Made by a program: the position numbers and the translations under genes. From contig CAJJDN010000001.1 in NCBI GenBank assembly GCA_905182985.1, positions 1,062,254 through 1,126,253 of the forward strand: a stretch of 64,000 nucleotides of DNA, written 5' to 3'. Below, piece by piece: positions 1 through 13,000 of the stretch. Source of the DNA: Paramecium sonneborni. Taxonomy: Eukaryota > Ciliophora > Oligohymenophorea > Peniculida > Parameciidae. Numbering within the stretch: position 1 is the stretch's first letter; each line of letters starts with the position of its first letter. The notes under the pieces are model-generated. The model was not told where the DNA came from, ran no database searches, and was given only the letters and a program-made list of their open reading frames with translations.

Positions 1-808
1 AAATTTTATTAAGTTAGAGTAATCTTTAACAAAGTTGTTGGAACTATTCTTTAACTTAACATTTTAGTAACAACTAATAATGTTGCACATTATGTAATTG
101 CTTTTGATTTAGATATATCATAACCTACCTAAATTATTTCAATCATTAAGAAAAATACAAAATTATTATACGTCCTAACTCCATATAGTACATGGCCTAC
201 TATTGATAAAATTGCTTATGTGAATGGATATGTTGCTATTCCATATACAGATTCAACTTCACTTCTTATTGGAATTTATGATCTCCCTAATAATAGGCCA
301 GTAAATGTGATTACCATACCTTTTACTCACTCTATTAGTGCAAATTACGAAAATCCATTACCTATTGATTTTGCCCTACTATTAACTAAAGACTTAGAAT
401 CTAAATTTGTAATTTATATTTTTATTCTAGCCTAATCTTTATTTAAATATCAATTATGATTCTAAATCAGATGAATATTTAATAGAAAAATATTAATTAA
501 GAGCAGATCCCTAATTAATCTTAAGAAATTCAATGAGTCTAGATGATGAAGTACCTATAACACTATAACTCTCAAATGACTTTACATAATCCATTGGACA
601 AGCTTATTTGAAAATTAATGATTCTCCTCCACCTGATGATGATAAATCAAAGTAAAATTTTCTATTTATTTAAAGTTCCAATTTGTGGTGGATTATTTTA
701 ATTGGAGTTGTTGGACTAATTTTGCTTGTGGTTATTGGCTTTTACATATACAAAAAAATATTTAAAAAAAAAACAGTATATAGAAGTAAAATACCATTAG
801 ATGAATGA
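1..808 (+). CDS. C-terminal part of a single-pass membrane protein
   Basis: The frame is open from base 1, so the start lies outside the window. A 22-nt GT..AG intron (409-430) must be removed, because reading through it meets TGA at 457. The product is a long ectodomain-like stretch with no recognisable family, then an acidic proline-containing linker, one transmembrane helix (WWIILIGVVGLILLVV) and a short basic tail ending KIPLDE before TGA. The order suggests a type I membrane protein with its tail in the cytoplasm. Several Gln are coded by TAA. Function is unknown. Confidence 0.75.
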
Positions 809-967
809 AAACTTTCTTATTAAAAATTTTTAAATATGTTTTATAATTCTTCTCTTAGAACAAGAAAAAAAAATGGTGTAAAATCAAGCAATTATACTCA
901 ATATTAATTATTTATTTTTTTGAGATAAGAAAATAAATTTAAACTAAAAGAGTCAACATAAATATTT

Positions 968-1705
968 TCATTTCTTGTCGGATAATTTTTTTTATCCAGT
1001 AAATATCTTTTCTAAATCTCCAGAAACTTTGGTTTTAATCTCATTTTTTAATGAGGATATGATTTCTATATGTGTTTCTTTAGATTATTCTCTAGTTTTT
1101 TAATCCTATTATTTTGTGTCATGAAGCTTTTGCTCTAAACTCTCTACTTATCTTTATAGATCTGAACATTCTTATTCTAATTGTTTTATCCTTTATCTAT
1201 ATTCAGCCTATAAAATTTAATGTATATTTTATACTTTTTTTTCTTCTTCAGACAAAAACTTTCTCATTCCAAAAGCAATACTTGATGCATATAAAGTTTA
1301 ATATGTTTATATAACCATTCGAAATTCATTACGAACAGTCACAAGCAACATACCTCTTTCAGCACAATTTATTGTAATTTATCGTATCAATTCATCAAAA
1401 CATTATGAATACAACTCCTCTCTTATTGGACATAATCCAGTTTCTCTAGAAAGCCTTTATTATAACCATTTATCTAATTTGTCTTATAATTCCAGCACAT
1501 CTTATTTAGTTGAGGGTGCAGGAGAAACACATTAAATTTGTAATTAATTTTTCTAATGATTAAATTCTCTAGGCAATAGAATAGCATTCAAAATATCTTC
1601 TGTATTACTTGGAGGTAATGATTTGATTTATTTTTTTTAACTGTTTGATATTAGAATTGGATTACTATATTTAACTAAGCTTGGAGATGGTAATATGTCA
1701 TTCAT
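968..1705 (-). CDS. DNALI1: Axonemal dynein light intermediate chain p28
   Basis: A 245-aa single-exon protein, close to the usual 250-260 aa of p28/DNALI1. The order of conserved blocks matches the family: LVKYSNPILI near the N-terminus, LPPSNTEDILNAIL, LSRETGLCPIREELYSQCFD, QITINCAERG, YQTLYASSIAFGMRK, then a coiled-coil tail rich in E, K and Q. In other organisms p28 is a light chain of single-headed inner-arm dyneins in the axoneme, so this should be a ciliary motility gene. The start is the ATG before NDILPSP, just upstream of the first conserved block. It converges on the membrane-protein gene ending at 808. Confidence 0.93.
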
Positions 1706-2585
1706 TAATTATGATAATATTCACAGATATTTAATTACTAATAGGAATTAATTAAAAATATTGATATTATCAAATAGATTACCCTTTATTTCTCTTTCTC
1801 TAGTTCTAAGTTAATAGATTCTAAAGAAAGAATTAAACAACTTATATATAGTTCTAAAATATAAGAATTTTATTTTTATTATTTCAGATTGTTAGATATT
1901 TATAAGATAAATCGGTTTATCTAGACAAAATTTTTAAGTTAATTCAGAACAATTTTAATTTATTTGAATAAAAATATATTTAAACAAAGAAATTTAAGAT
2001 AATGAATCATTTTATATTTACTTTCTTGGAATATAAATATATATTATTGATAATTATTTGATATCTATTAGAGAATAATGATATTTACCAAAAAATAATA
2101 TATTTGGTAATTCTATTTATAAATATAAATATAAAATGAACATCAAGAATAATGATAGAAACTGAGATTGTTTAAAATCCATTATATTTTTGTCGTTATT
2201 AATTAGATTAATTGTTAATCTCGTTCATTAAGTTTTAAAATGTAAGACATAAAATTAAAATTCTACTGGATGAGCTAGTTATGTTCTAATGTTATTATGA
2301 ATTGATCTTTTAAAGTGATTTTTATGGGTAAATTTAATTAAGCGCCAATAAAGTGAATTTTATGGTATAAAACTTTCATTGGAATACTTTATGATAATGA
2401 GATTGGATAATTTATTAGTTTTTAATGGCTTTTTTAATGTTGTGTATAGATTTATTGAAGATGAGACATCTGAATTGAAAAGAATATGAATGAAATAAGC
2501 CCCTTTGAAATGGGTTAATATCTTTTGTAAATCTAATTATCAAATCTGTGTTTTATTCTTAGAGATATATTTAAATATCACAAAA
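1706..2585. other. Intergenic, no supported gene
   Basis: 880 bp of very AT-rich DNA upstream of both p28 (minus) and the next plus-strand gene. All six frames are broken by TGA at short intervals and I see no conserved motif. It is long for this compact genome and presumably holds both promoters. Confidence 0.5.
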
Positions 2586-3368
2586 ATGAGTTTTCCTAAC
2601 TAAGATTATCTAGCAATGCTTAAAGCAAAGCCTCAAGTATACCCTCAATTACAGCAGACTCCATAGACATAAATGATTTACCAAAATCCCTAATTTATGT
2701 ATGTAACAACATCATTTCATTATCTACTTATCCTTATTATACGATATTGTCTACGCTATTATGAATATTTAGGTAACCTTATATGAACTATGTACCCTAA
2801 TACTTTATGATGCAACAAATATAACAAATGCAGTAAATGCAATAAATTCCATCCATGTCTGGTTTGGGTCCTTTTAGAATGCCATTAGTACCTCCTTAAC
2901 CACAAACATAACCACTTCCATAAATGGTAATGCCTATTCCAAATTAAACTCAAATTCCAGCTTAACCTAAAACTGATTAGAACTTACCTGTCTAAGTTAA
3001 GGGTACCAAAGTGAAGCTAAACCTCAAAATGATTAAAGACATACCATAGGAAGAAGACAGTGTACTGGATTATGATGAAATCAAAAAGCAAAGTGGAGAT
3101 CGCCAATTTATCAATTTAAAGAGAAAACGCAGACTTCTTGATTAATAAGATGCACCCTTAATGTAAACACGTAGACGTAGTGAATAATCACAATGTATAT
3201 ATATATCTAATCATTGTAGATTTAGAAATTAGAGAAATGTTGAATGTTGATGACAAAGACATGGCACTTATTTTAGAAGCTTATCCTGATACTAAATCAC
3301 TGCTCTAAGAATTAAAGAATGGCAATTTAAAGTAAGAGATAGAGGATCTCTTACTCAAAGCAATTTGA
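2586..3368 (+). CDS. Gln/Pro/Met-rich uncharacterised protein
   Basis: Predicted 227 aa. The N-terminal half is low complexity, rich in Q, P, M and Y (for example QQIQQMQQMQQIP). The middle is charged, with a basic cluster (NLKRKRRLLD, TRRRSEQ) that could be a nuclear signal. A short C-terminal segment (EIREMLNVDDKDMALILEAYP) looks helical. Two introns are needed: 2699-2772 (74 nt, unusually long for this genome) and 3195-3219 (25 nt). Without the first, the frame meets TGA at about 2780. No family is recognised. Confidence 0.65.
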
Positions 3369-4490
3369 CTATAATTTTGTTCATTTCTAAACTTAAATCA
3401 AGTTACTCTATTTTTTATTTTTATCTCATTATTAACTCTTCCTTTTTTCTATACACTGTCTAAACATCTAATCTTTTACTCACTCATACTTTTCATTACT
3501 TCTTTCATTCCCTCCATTAATATTTTTGAAGTCACATCTACAAATTACAAAAACAATTCAATACAACTTTATTAAACTCATTATACACTACCATTATCAA
3601 TCTTAATTAAACTAATTAACTAAAATATTTTTATATTTAGAACTATCTTCCATTGCAAGACAGAATTTAAGCACTCTTTAAAATAAATTATTATTGATTA
3701 TTACTCAGATATTTTATAAAAAATTAATCTTTGTAATCTTATTTTCTTTAATTTCTTTAAGGAATACTACAATTTTACTTTTAATTTTAATTCCTCTATC
3801 TAAATTATATCTCTAATTTTATATTTCATTACAATCTCTATCACAATAACCAAATTTAAATCTATTAATTATCTTTTCAGTTACTAATATATTCTAAGAA
3901 GCATTCTTTAGAAGAAACTAATTAAAATTACAAGAAAAATATTAATAACTATTTGAAAAATAATTCGATTAATAAAAAAAATTCAATTTAAAAAAACTTT
4001 TAATTCTTTATCACATTTAATTCATAATCATATTTGTATAGATTAGAAAATACTTAAAAGGATTTAAAGGATATTGAAATAAATAAATTAACATAAAACA
4101 AAGCCATTATTAGATAAAAAAAAACCTTTCACTTTTTTTTTAAAAGATGCTTAAATTAAAAATAAAAAGAAAATTTATACAAAAAAATTCCAACTTAATT
4201 TATAAAAGATTAGATCAGTCTCAGTTTAATTGAAATAATCAAGATTTATAAATTTAAGTTATTTTAAAAAATGGAACATCCTACCTCTTTCCACTGTATT
4301 GAATTTTAAGTATATTATCACAATACTTTTTGAAAAGGATATAAACATAAATTAAAAATTATTCTTTATTTTCTTTTTCTTTATCTTTTAAAGATCATTT
4401 AAAGTTGTTATCTGATATTTTTTAGTAAATTAACTTCTCTTGTATATTGAAAGAGAACTATTTTATTAATAAATTTAGCATAAATAAATT
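3369..4490. other. Large intergenic region
   Basis: 1.1 kb without a convincing gene. The first 150 bp are strongly pyrimidine-biased on the plus strand. Read on the minus strand, 3398-3577 gives about 60 open codons (KILMEGMKEVMKSMSEQK) but no proper start, so it is at most a relic exon. The rest is low-complexity A/T. Confidence 0.45.
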
Positions 4491-5527
4491 ATGAAATAAT
4501 CATCTCTTCATCCAGATCCTAGAAAGAAATAAATCTTATTAGATATGATTAATAAAGGCGGTATTTCTGAGATAAAACCTGAGAAAGCACTTTAAGCCTA
4601 AATAGAGGCATTGTAATCAGAATTACAAGAAAAAGAACAGGCTTTAATTTAAAAAGGTAAATCAATCTTCTATTCTAGATGAATAAGTTGATAAATTATG
4701 TAATATGGTGTTTTCATATTAAGAAGAAATAGCTTAAAAAAATAGAGAAATAGAGGACTTTTAATTAAACAAGGCATAATTAGAGATGGAGGTTCAAAGT
4801 TATATTGAAATGAAAGAACATTGTGATCAAGCATTGAAATAATTGCATCATGTTGAAATGCAAATGAGTGAATTGTAAGAGTAAAATTCATAACTAAAAA
4901 ATTAAGGTAATACATTATTTCTATTAATTTAGAACAGTAACTTTTAAGCTAAATTTAAGCCTTATAAAAAAATTCAGATGTACTATTAAGAGATGCATTT
5001 GAAAGAGAGAAGAAACAATTACATAAAAAATTACTTGAGAAGACTAAGATAATTTAAGACTTAAATTATTAAATTTAGAAACAAAATGAGACATAGTCTA
5101 CAATACATTAATCGATGATGAAAATGAAAGAAGACTAAAAGAAACAAGAATAAACTATTTAATTATTGAGAGAAGAAATAGAAAATTTGAAAGGAGATGG
5201 GGCAATATTTGCAAGCCCTTTAAATCAAATGAACAGCCCTCTAAATTAATTAACAAGTCCATAAGGATAAAGGTAAGCAAGCTTTAACACACATAAAGAT
5301 TTTGATACTCCTATGAGATAATCATCATATACATAACAGAAACCATAATCATCTAATAGTCTCTGTAGTAATTTTACTAGTTAAGAAAGTAAGAAAAAAA
5401 TGATGGGCAATTTTAAGAGATTAACTACTATGGCTGTAGGTATGTATAGCAATCTCCTTGATTATTAATCATTATAGAATGGCAGTAAATTAGTAATTTA
5501 TAATATTATTAAAGGCATCTGAATTGA
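4491..5527 (+). CDS. Coiled-coil protein, uncharacterised
   Basis: A 316-aa protein from four exons. Introns are 4657-4678 (22 nt), 4907-4932 (26 nt) and 5440-5477 (38 nt, the least certain). From about residue 20 to 190 it is almost entirely heptad-like coiled coil rich in Q, E, K and L, with most Gln coded by TAA. A Ser/Pro/Asn linker follows (ASPLNQMNSPLNQLTSP), then a short conserved-looking end (KKKMMGNFKRLTTMAV). The architecture suggests a cytoskeletal or Golgi-tether-like scaffold, but no domain is recognised. Confidence 0.72.
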
Positions 5528-5794
5528 GTTAAGCTAGAATTGACTTAACTTAATAAGTTTCTAGATCTTCCCTGTTGCATTAAGAGTATAATGACAATAA
5601 TTGATACTATATTTCAAATAAAATCTAAAAAAATCTTAAATTTCTAATAGTTTCCTATATTTTTATGCTTAATAATATATAGAAAGCTAAAATATCCTAA
5701 AATTGTTAAATTACTGACATTAAGATTAGCTTTCAAATAATAATGATTGAGATTAAATTACATTTAAAAAAAACTATAATAATTTTCAATATAA

Positions 5795-6220
5795 TCAAAT
5801 TAATTAATAGCAATACTAATTATAAGTATGCTCTGCATCTATAATTTATTAATTTAAGTGATATAATTATGTATTTGGCATAGGAGCACTATTTCTTTAA
5901 ATTCTAATTCGTTATGGCGACTCATCTACATTAAAAGTAACTTTTGGTTCATAATATTGAACATCTGTAAATAATTGTTCTCTTTCTCTTATCATTCTTT
6001 CTATTTCATAGCTAAGTTCACAGGGAGCGTTTTCAATGTTAGTTTGATTTGGAGTTGGCGTTTTAGTTTCTACAGATGCTTAAAAATTCATTCTTTTTTA
6101 ATGTCTGACACTGCTAGGGAAAGAGAACCCAGAGAAGTGAGATTCTCTATATTAATAAATTTTGGATAAATTTAATTCTTCTTCCTTGAATTGAGGAGAC
6201 TCTTCTACTCTAAAGCTCAT
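5795..6220 (-). CDS. Small uncharacterised protein
   Basis: 141 aa, single exon, ATG to TGA. It begins MSFRVEESPQFKEEELNL and contains SFPSSVRHQKRMNFQA, a charged helix (ELSYEIERMIREREQLF) and a segment PKVTFNVDESPQRIRIQRNS. Mixed charge and no membrane segment suggest a soluble cytoplasmic protein. It lies 63 bp downstream of the stop of the next minus-strand gene. No family recognised. Confidence 0.65.
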
Positions 6221-6283
6221 ATTTTATTTAACAAATAAATTTTATTAGTACTTTAATCTGAAATATATATAAATAAAAAATGT

Positions 6284-8346
6284 TCACTATTATAAATTAT
6301 AATCTGATGATAATTCTTATTTAGATTTATCATTTTCTGAATCAAATTGCTCAGTTCCATATTTATCTACAGATATATATTAATTCTAGACATCGAATTA
6401 TTATTGGTCATTAAAATTATCATTATTAATATTAGGTTATTCTTATTATTCAATTTCTGAAACCTTTTCTGGACATTCCATTATGACAGACATTTAATCT
6501 TTCTATTTATTTTAATTAGAAATCTCTGTCAATAAAAATGAAAGTTATTAATCTTCTATTTAAATAGGTTCATATTTCAACATTTGATCATAATTTAAAG
6601 ATTCAACACTTCTGCTTTCAAGAATACCTTAAGTAATTAAATAATCTATCTCAAATTAATTTAATTCAATATTAAGTGATACCAGAGCATCATAAAATTA
6701 ACTCTTACTAACTCTAATGCAGTCTTTTCCATATAATTACTTAATATTATTAATAATAAATGGTTTAAATTTAGTTAGGACATCTTTTAATTTATCTGAA
6801 TGTTCAAATTGATTTTTTACAATTTCCAATTTATAATTAAGTAATACTTTCCTAAATACTGAACGAATATATGGACATGGATTTGAAGCAATATCTTCTA
6901 ATTCATAAACATCACTATCTCCTTCCATTATATACCTTGCTAATAAATAAGCTTCATCTTTGGCTAAATTAAAAGGATATAAACGAAGCTTATCTTTTAA
7001 CTCTTTTATTGTCATTAAATCTCCTTCATATAAATAATCATCTATTTATTATATTCCTATGTCCATTGCCATTAATCTATACTTAAGAGTTTCTCCAATA
7101 ATTTTAATATCATCAAATTTAACAGGAATAATCCTTTTTCTTGGAGGTTATTTTATTAATGGAGGTTTATCTTAAATAATGATTGATTTTTTAATTGGTA
7201 AAGCTATTTCTTGCATTATTTCAGTTGCAAAAACAGGAGATTATATTTTTATTTGCTTTGATTTTGATGTTGCATCTAATTATTGAGATTAATTCTATGC
7301 TTCTTAGGCTTCTTAATTTTAAGAAAGAGAAATTTCTTTCAATTATACTTCTAGATCAAAAATGATTTAATTAAGTCTCTCTATTTCAATATCCTTTGCT
7401 TTTATCTCTTATTTTGCAAACATTAAATCAGTTAAAACTTGTAATTCATCAGCCTTTGTTAAGTTTTATTTAGTCTCTTTATTATTTTCTTTTTAATTAT
7501 TCGAGGTTTCTTCTTTTAATTGAGTAATGAGCTTCTTTATTTCTCTTCTGCTTCGATATTCTTAATCGATTTATTATGACTTTTTATTAATATATATATA
7601 TACTCTATATTTAAGACATTCTTTTTTTAATCTATCAATCACCTTTTCTAATTCTCTTTATTATATTAAACTTTATTAGATATGTGCTACTAAAGCAAAT
7701 AATCTTTCTTAAATTATTTATTCTACATTATTCTATTGTAAAGTATACAAACTAGCTTTAAATAACGAATCTATTTATTATCTTAATCTAACTGTTTCTT
7801 CTTAAAAGGCTGTTCTTTCAATTTATAATTCAGTAATTTAAGCAAATCTTTATGTTTTCTTAATACTTTAAAGTTCTTTGTCCTTTTTTTGTAATTCTAG
7901 TCTAATATTATTTATTTCTTTTTTTAAAGCTGTTTAAGCAGATGAAAAATTTAATGCTTAAAGCAAAGGAGCTTTGACTGGACCTATTCGATCTAATTCT
8001 GATATAATTTTCTCTTATTTAAGTTAGTTATCTATATTTCAATTTAATTGAGAATACCTTCCATCTAATGAATTTTAGTTTTTAATCTTAAATTCTCATT
8101 TTCTAATGAATGCATGTTATTTTTTAAATATTTAATTTCTTGTTCATATCTTTCTTTATCTGGAAATCTAAAAGAACATGAATATTCATTAAAAGAATTA
8201 TTAGCTTCATCTTATCTTCTTTTTCTTTAGAAACTAGATCTAGGAAGTTATTCTGAAGTATCAAGAATTTATTTGTTTCTAGTTGTGCCTGATTTAGCTG
8301 ACTCAGCCCTTATTTTTGTTAACTACTAAAATAAAGTTCCTCTCAT
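6284..8346 (-). CDS. Long coiled-coil protein with helical EF-hand-like C-terminus
   Basis: 678 aa in two exons, with one 26-nt intron at 8032-8057. A basic Ser/Thr-rich N-terminus (about 1-70) is followed by long coiled coils (about 75-390). A linker IIIQDKPPLIKQPPRKR leads to a globular helical region (about 420-580) containing EAYLLARYIMEGDSDVYELE and QFEIDYLITQGILESRSVE. These resemble paired EF-hand-type helices but lack a clear calcium loop. The tail is acidic and Gln-rich. The likely role is cytoskeletal or ciliary, from architecture only. Its start codon is 14 bp from the divergent roadblock gene. Confidence 0.78.
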
Positions 8347-8360
8347 TTTAATTATTAATA
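8347..8360. promoter_or_regulatory. 14-bp divergent spacer shared by two genes
   Basis: Only 14 A/T bases separate the ATG of the coiled-coil gene (minus) from the ATG of the roadblock gene (plus). Both starts are well supported by their protein frames. Transcription of each gene must therefore start very close to, or inside, the neighbour. Confidence 0.6.
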
Positions 8361-8703
8361 ATGTCAGATATTGAAGAAACAATCAATAGAATCAAGACTC
8401 ATAAGTCTGTTTAAGGAATAGTGATTTGCAATAACGATGGTCAAATAATAAGGAGTACCTATGGAACAGAAAGCAAAGAGGGAGAAAACATTGCTAGAAC
8501 TATTCCAACTTTAGCTGCCAAGGCCAAGTATTAATCATTCTAATGGATTCAAAAGATCGACAGTTCGTGATTTAGATTCTAATAATGAGTTAACTTTCTT
8601 GCGCATAAAGTCTAAGAATAATGAGATTATGGTAGCACCAGATAAAGAGTTCTTATTGATAGTAGTTTAAGGACCAAAAGAAGAAAAAAAGGAGGATGAA
8701 TGA
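8361..8703 (+). CDS. DYNLRB1: Dynein light chain roadblock/LC7
   Basis: 104 aa with one 28-nt intron (8528-8555). The spliced protein matches the roadblock/LC7 family end to end: [20 protein letters not shown], then [37 protein letters not shown] and a short charged tail. The exon junction falls exactly where the conserved TVRDLD block begins, which confirms the splice. Roadblock is a homodimeric light chain that binds dynein intermediate chains in cytoplasmic, axonemal and intraflagellar transport dyneins. It is transcribed divergently from its coiled-coil neighbour. Confidence 0.95.
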
Positions 8704-8732
8704 ACATACATTTATAATATATAAAAATATAC

Positions 8733-9712
8733 ATGTAGCAAATCAATTAGATCGCTGATCATTTGTATTTAATACAATAAGGCAACAACTCTTACATACA
8801 TAGGCAAGTGGGAGCATCAGATGTACTCTTAAATTATTAGTTCACTAGACTGTGGTTATCAAATCTGTGTTCCATGCTTAACTATTTATGGAAGATGATA
8901 GTGTATGTCACACTGTTCATTAAAGAGAATGCCAAGATCTCTAGAATGAATGGAAAATACTAAGTTAGCTGAATCATCCAAACATAATCAAAGCTTAATA
9001 ATTTATTCCAAATCATTAGCTTGGTCCAGCAGGAGGGAACCTCTAATGTTGTAGCTTATTCCTTGAAAATGCTACTTGTGATCTTCATACACTTTGCAAA
9101 TCAAATGAAACATCCCTCAAAATTATAATCAAGTACTTTACTTAAATTTCAATTGCTGTCGAATATTTGCATTCTTAATATATAGCACATAATGACATCA
9201 AATTAGAGAACATGCTTGTAATGAACAGGAATATTATCAAATTAGCAGATTTTGGATTCAGCTACAGACCTTCATTTGAAGACTTACTTTCTAAATGGTT
9301 ACCAAGAACTCTTACATCATATTCTAGTCCTGAAATTGTTAATTTTAGATTGAATGTTGTTGATGGAGAATATGATGAATTCTGTTTATTTGCTTCTGAT
9401 GTTTATGCCTTAACAACTGCATTATTTTTGGCTATTTACAAAAGACCACCTATTATGGGATAATTTACAATGATAGATGATTAGTATTATCAATTATTGA
9501 TTAATCAACCTGATTTATTCTGGCAATTAGATTTCATCTAGAAAGTTGACTCTTAATTAATGAGAGAAAACATACCTAAATAATTACTTGAAAACTTAAA
9601 AGATTTAATTGAAGGAGGCTTAGCTGAAGAATACAATAGAATTACTATTTAAGAATTTGTAAATCATGATTTTTTCAAATATGCTAAATAAATTGAAGGA
9701 GAATAATTTTGA
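8733..9712 (+). CDS. Serine/threonine protein kinase
   Basis: 317 aa with one 26-nt intron (8823-8848). Removing it joins the N-terminal frame to the VVIK lysine motif. Motifs in order: TVVIKSV (ATP-anchoring Lys), HPNI, YLHSQYIAHNDIKLEN (catalytic loop with HND in place of HRD but Asp kept), LADFGFS (metal-binding DFG), YSSPEI (APE-like), and the C-lobe sequence ASDVYALTTALF. The glycine-rich loop is degenerate. It is nearly all kinase domain with no extra module. The catalytic residues needed for phosphotransfer are present. It starts only 29 bp after the roadblock stop. Confidence 0.88.
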
Positions 9713-10053
9713 CATTATCAATTAATATTAAATACTCGATCTATTTAATTATGACTATTCTTAATCGTAATAAACTATTCCCATAAGTTTTAAAAATATA
9801 ATTAAACATTAGATTAATGTTTATTTTTTAAACCACTATTTTCAAATTAAGAATTATAAAATTTATAATCATAATTATTTTTATATAGTTTTGAACATTC
9901 ATTTCTATTTTATATTTAAGTAACTTATGATTGTTTTATAAGATGATTAAATGTTTATAAAAATAAATCTAAATTAAGAATGAGGATTTATTTTTCATCT
10001 ATTTTCAATTTATTAGACAAATAATTAAATTTCAAAAATTGTAATTCCATATA
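9713..10053. other. Intergenic, nothing recognised
   Basis: 341 bp of A/T-rich DNA between two plus-strand genes. There are no open conserved frames and no repeats. Confidence 0.5.
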
Positions 10054-13000
10054 ATGATTCTAATTTTACTACTTTGGTGTTTAAATTAACAAGCATATCA
10101 ATAATTGATTCTCCACTCTAGTTCATTTGAGACAAATAATTTTATAGATTCTAATGGTATTTTGATATATTTAATACTTTAAAGAGTGGTAAATAATCAA
10201 TGGCTTATCAAGTAATATTTATTCTGAATGTGGAACTAATCGAATATATGGAGGAATTTCAAATTTTGGTAAAATGACCTTAATATCGAAATTCTTTATT
10301 CTTCCTCCTCATTCAAAAATATAGGTGAAATTGGATTTTTGGAAGTACAATTATTCAATAATATAATAGGATTTCGAATTGGGCAAATAATGAAACAATT
10401 TATATATATTTGGATAGTCATAAAGCTATTGAATAACAAGTAGGTTTACTACCAACAGGATTAAATATTTGTGGAGGAAACGATTATATTTTATCTATAG
10501 ATGAATCATTTTCTCATAATTTTGAAAACTTATAAATAATAATTGCAGCAAATATTGCAATATAGGGAACAATATAGGTATATATTGTAATAAATGAAGG
10601 GTTTTTGGGGAATTAAGAATTTCAGACTTTTCATACAAACCTGTCCTGCTGGCTGTTTAATATGTTAAGAAGGTGATTAAAGATTTGATTGTCTAAAATG
10701 GACATTATATACATCTTCTTTGACAGAAACTAATATTGAACTATTTAATTATGAAGGTTGGATCGTTTAAAATGGACAGTAATAAAAAACATCAAATTGT
10801 TAAAGTAAATAAAAATATCATATTCTAATATTAGTGCTTCCTATGCTTTGTGGACCAACTCTTTGTGGAATGAATACTATTATTAAATATGATTATATTC
10901 TTCCTCCTCATTTTAAATTAAGAATTAGATTTCGTTAATACTTTATTGATAGTTGGGACTTAGAGCATGCTTATGTAATAGTTAATGATTAAATAATCAT
11001 TGATAAATCATTCTAATTCTAATCAAGTTTAAGAAATTACAGTCTTTGTGGATAAAGCAGATTTAATGATCTTTCTGATACCTTAGACTTTGAAGTGAGT
11101 CATACATAGGAATTAATTACATTTCAATTAACTAATAGTTTAGATTAACTTTTTGATGATGAATCTTTTGGAATTAGAGATTTTAGAATTTATTTATGTA
11201 AATTACTTAAAAATAATTTAGATTGTCAATTTGGTTAATTTCCAAGTTAATAATGTTCTTAGTTTTGTGGAGACAATATTGTGTAAGAAACTGAAGAATG
11301 TGATGATGGTAACTCAATACCTTTTGATGGTTGTCATAATTGTTAATATAATTGTGTATAAGGTTGTTCTAATTGTATTAAGGGAATATGTTTAAACTGT
11401 TATGAAGAATGGGATTATGAATTAATATCATAATAATGCAAATGGATAGGTGTACAATCATAATAAAATTAAAACTATTCATGCTACAATAATGGAAATT
11501 GTATAAATTAATAAGAAGAATAACAACAATTATATTATTAAGTATGTTCCTTAAATTGTAAATTATGTTATTAAGATATTTGTTTGGAGTGTTAAGTAGG
11601 TTATAATTTATTGGGTGGATAATGTTAAGAAATATGTGGTTTATCAGCAATTTCTATGTTTATATATCCAAATTGTTAATGCGATTAAAATTGTTTATTA
11701 TGTAATTTTGGAATGTGTCAATAATGTATAGATACATATACATTGTTTGATGATAAATGTTTAGTAATATGTGGAGATGGATTAGTTACAAATGGAATAG
11801 AGGAATGTGATGATAAAAATGAAATTCCTTATGATGGATGTTTTTAGTGTATTTACTAATGTTCTGAATAGTGTAGTATTTGTGAATAAGGAGTTTGTAA
11901 AGATATTTGTAAAAATGGTATGCCTAAAATTGATGGTTAATGCTAATCATTTTGTGGTAATTAGATTATTGAAGAAAATGAATAATGTGATGATAACAAT
12001 TCTATTCAATATGATGGTTGTTATTTATGTTAATTTTCATGTCCTTTGTATTGTTCTAATTGTGATGAAGGAAAATGTTATGAATGTAATTAAAATTATC
12101 ATTATGATTAATCCTCATTATCTTGTTATTCTATATGCGGTGATGGCATTTTAACATCTGAAACTGAATAATGTGATGATAATAATATTTTCTCAGGGGA
12201 TGGATGCTCAAGTACATGCTAAGTAGAATAAGATTGGATATGCATTTATCATGAAGATTGTATTTACTAAAAATATCCAGAATTACAGATTAATTATTTA
12301 TTCTAAAAAAATTAATACCAATATGTATAAATTGAATTTACTTAATAACTCAAAAGAGCTTCTGATATTGTAGTTGATTATTCAAGCTTTATTAAAGCTA
12401 CTATCCTATAAATGGACGAAACTAAATATAAAATTTAAATCATACCTGTGTCTAATGCATCTCAAACACTTTCATGGGTAATCTATGCATTCGAAATTTA
12501 TATTGATTAAGATTTAAGTGAACCACCTTATCTTAATATCTAATTATTAGAAACTTTATTTAATCAATATGATATCAAATTGAAAAATCTAAATTCTTTT
12601 ATTTAAATTAAAATACCTAATTATTTAAGTTAAGAGGATATTCAAATTTCTTAAAATTTATTAGAATATAGTGAAAAAACTGTTTATTCTTTAGGAGCTC
12701 TTTCTGGAATTATGCTTTTGTGTGGTAATGGATTGGCTTTTTGGGTAGCTTTGGAGATTCTCTAAGAATAATCTTATTTCAAATATCTTAATATAATCTA
12801 TCCACAAAATTTAATGATATATTTTGAATAATCAGGAATAATTTCATTAAGACCTTTATATTAGTACTTTGATTACGAACAGTTACCATCTATTTATAAA
12901 TTTAGATATTTTGAATCATAAGAAAAATTTTAATTTTATCAAGTCAATGCTAATATAGTAGATAATATTAGAAGTGTTGTTTTTAGTATTTTCATCTTGA

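Noticed and set aside
5681..5734. Nine-base inverted repeat (GAAAGCTAA / TTAGCTTTC) as a terminator
   Set aside because: Short, with a 35-nt loop, in low-complexity DNA. Such repeats are expected by chance and eukaryotic genes do not use hairpin terminators.
11807..12154. Separate open frame starting MMIKMKFLMMDVF
   Set aside because: Shadow of the Cys-rich repeat protein in another frame.
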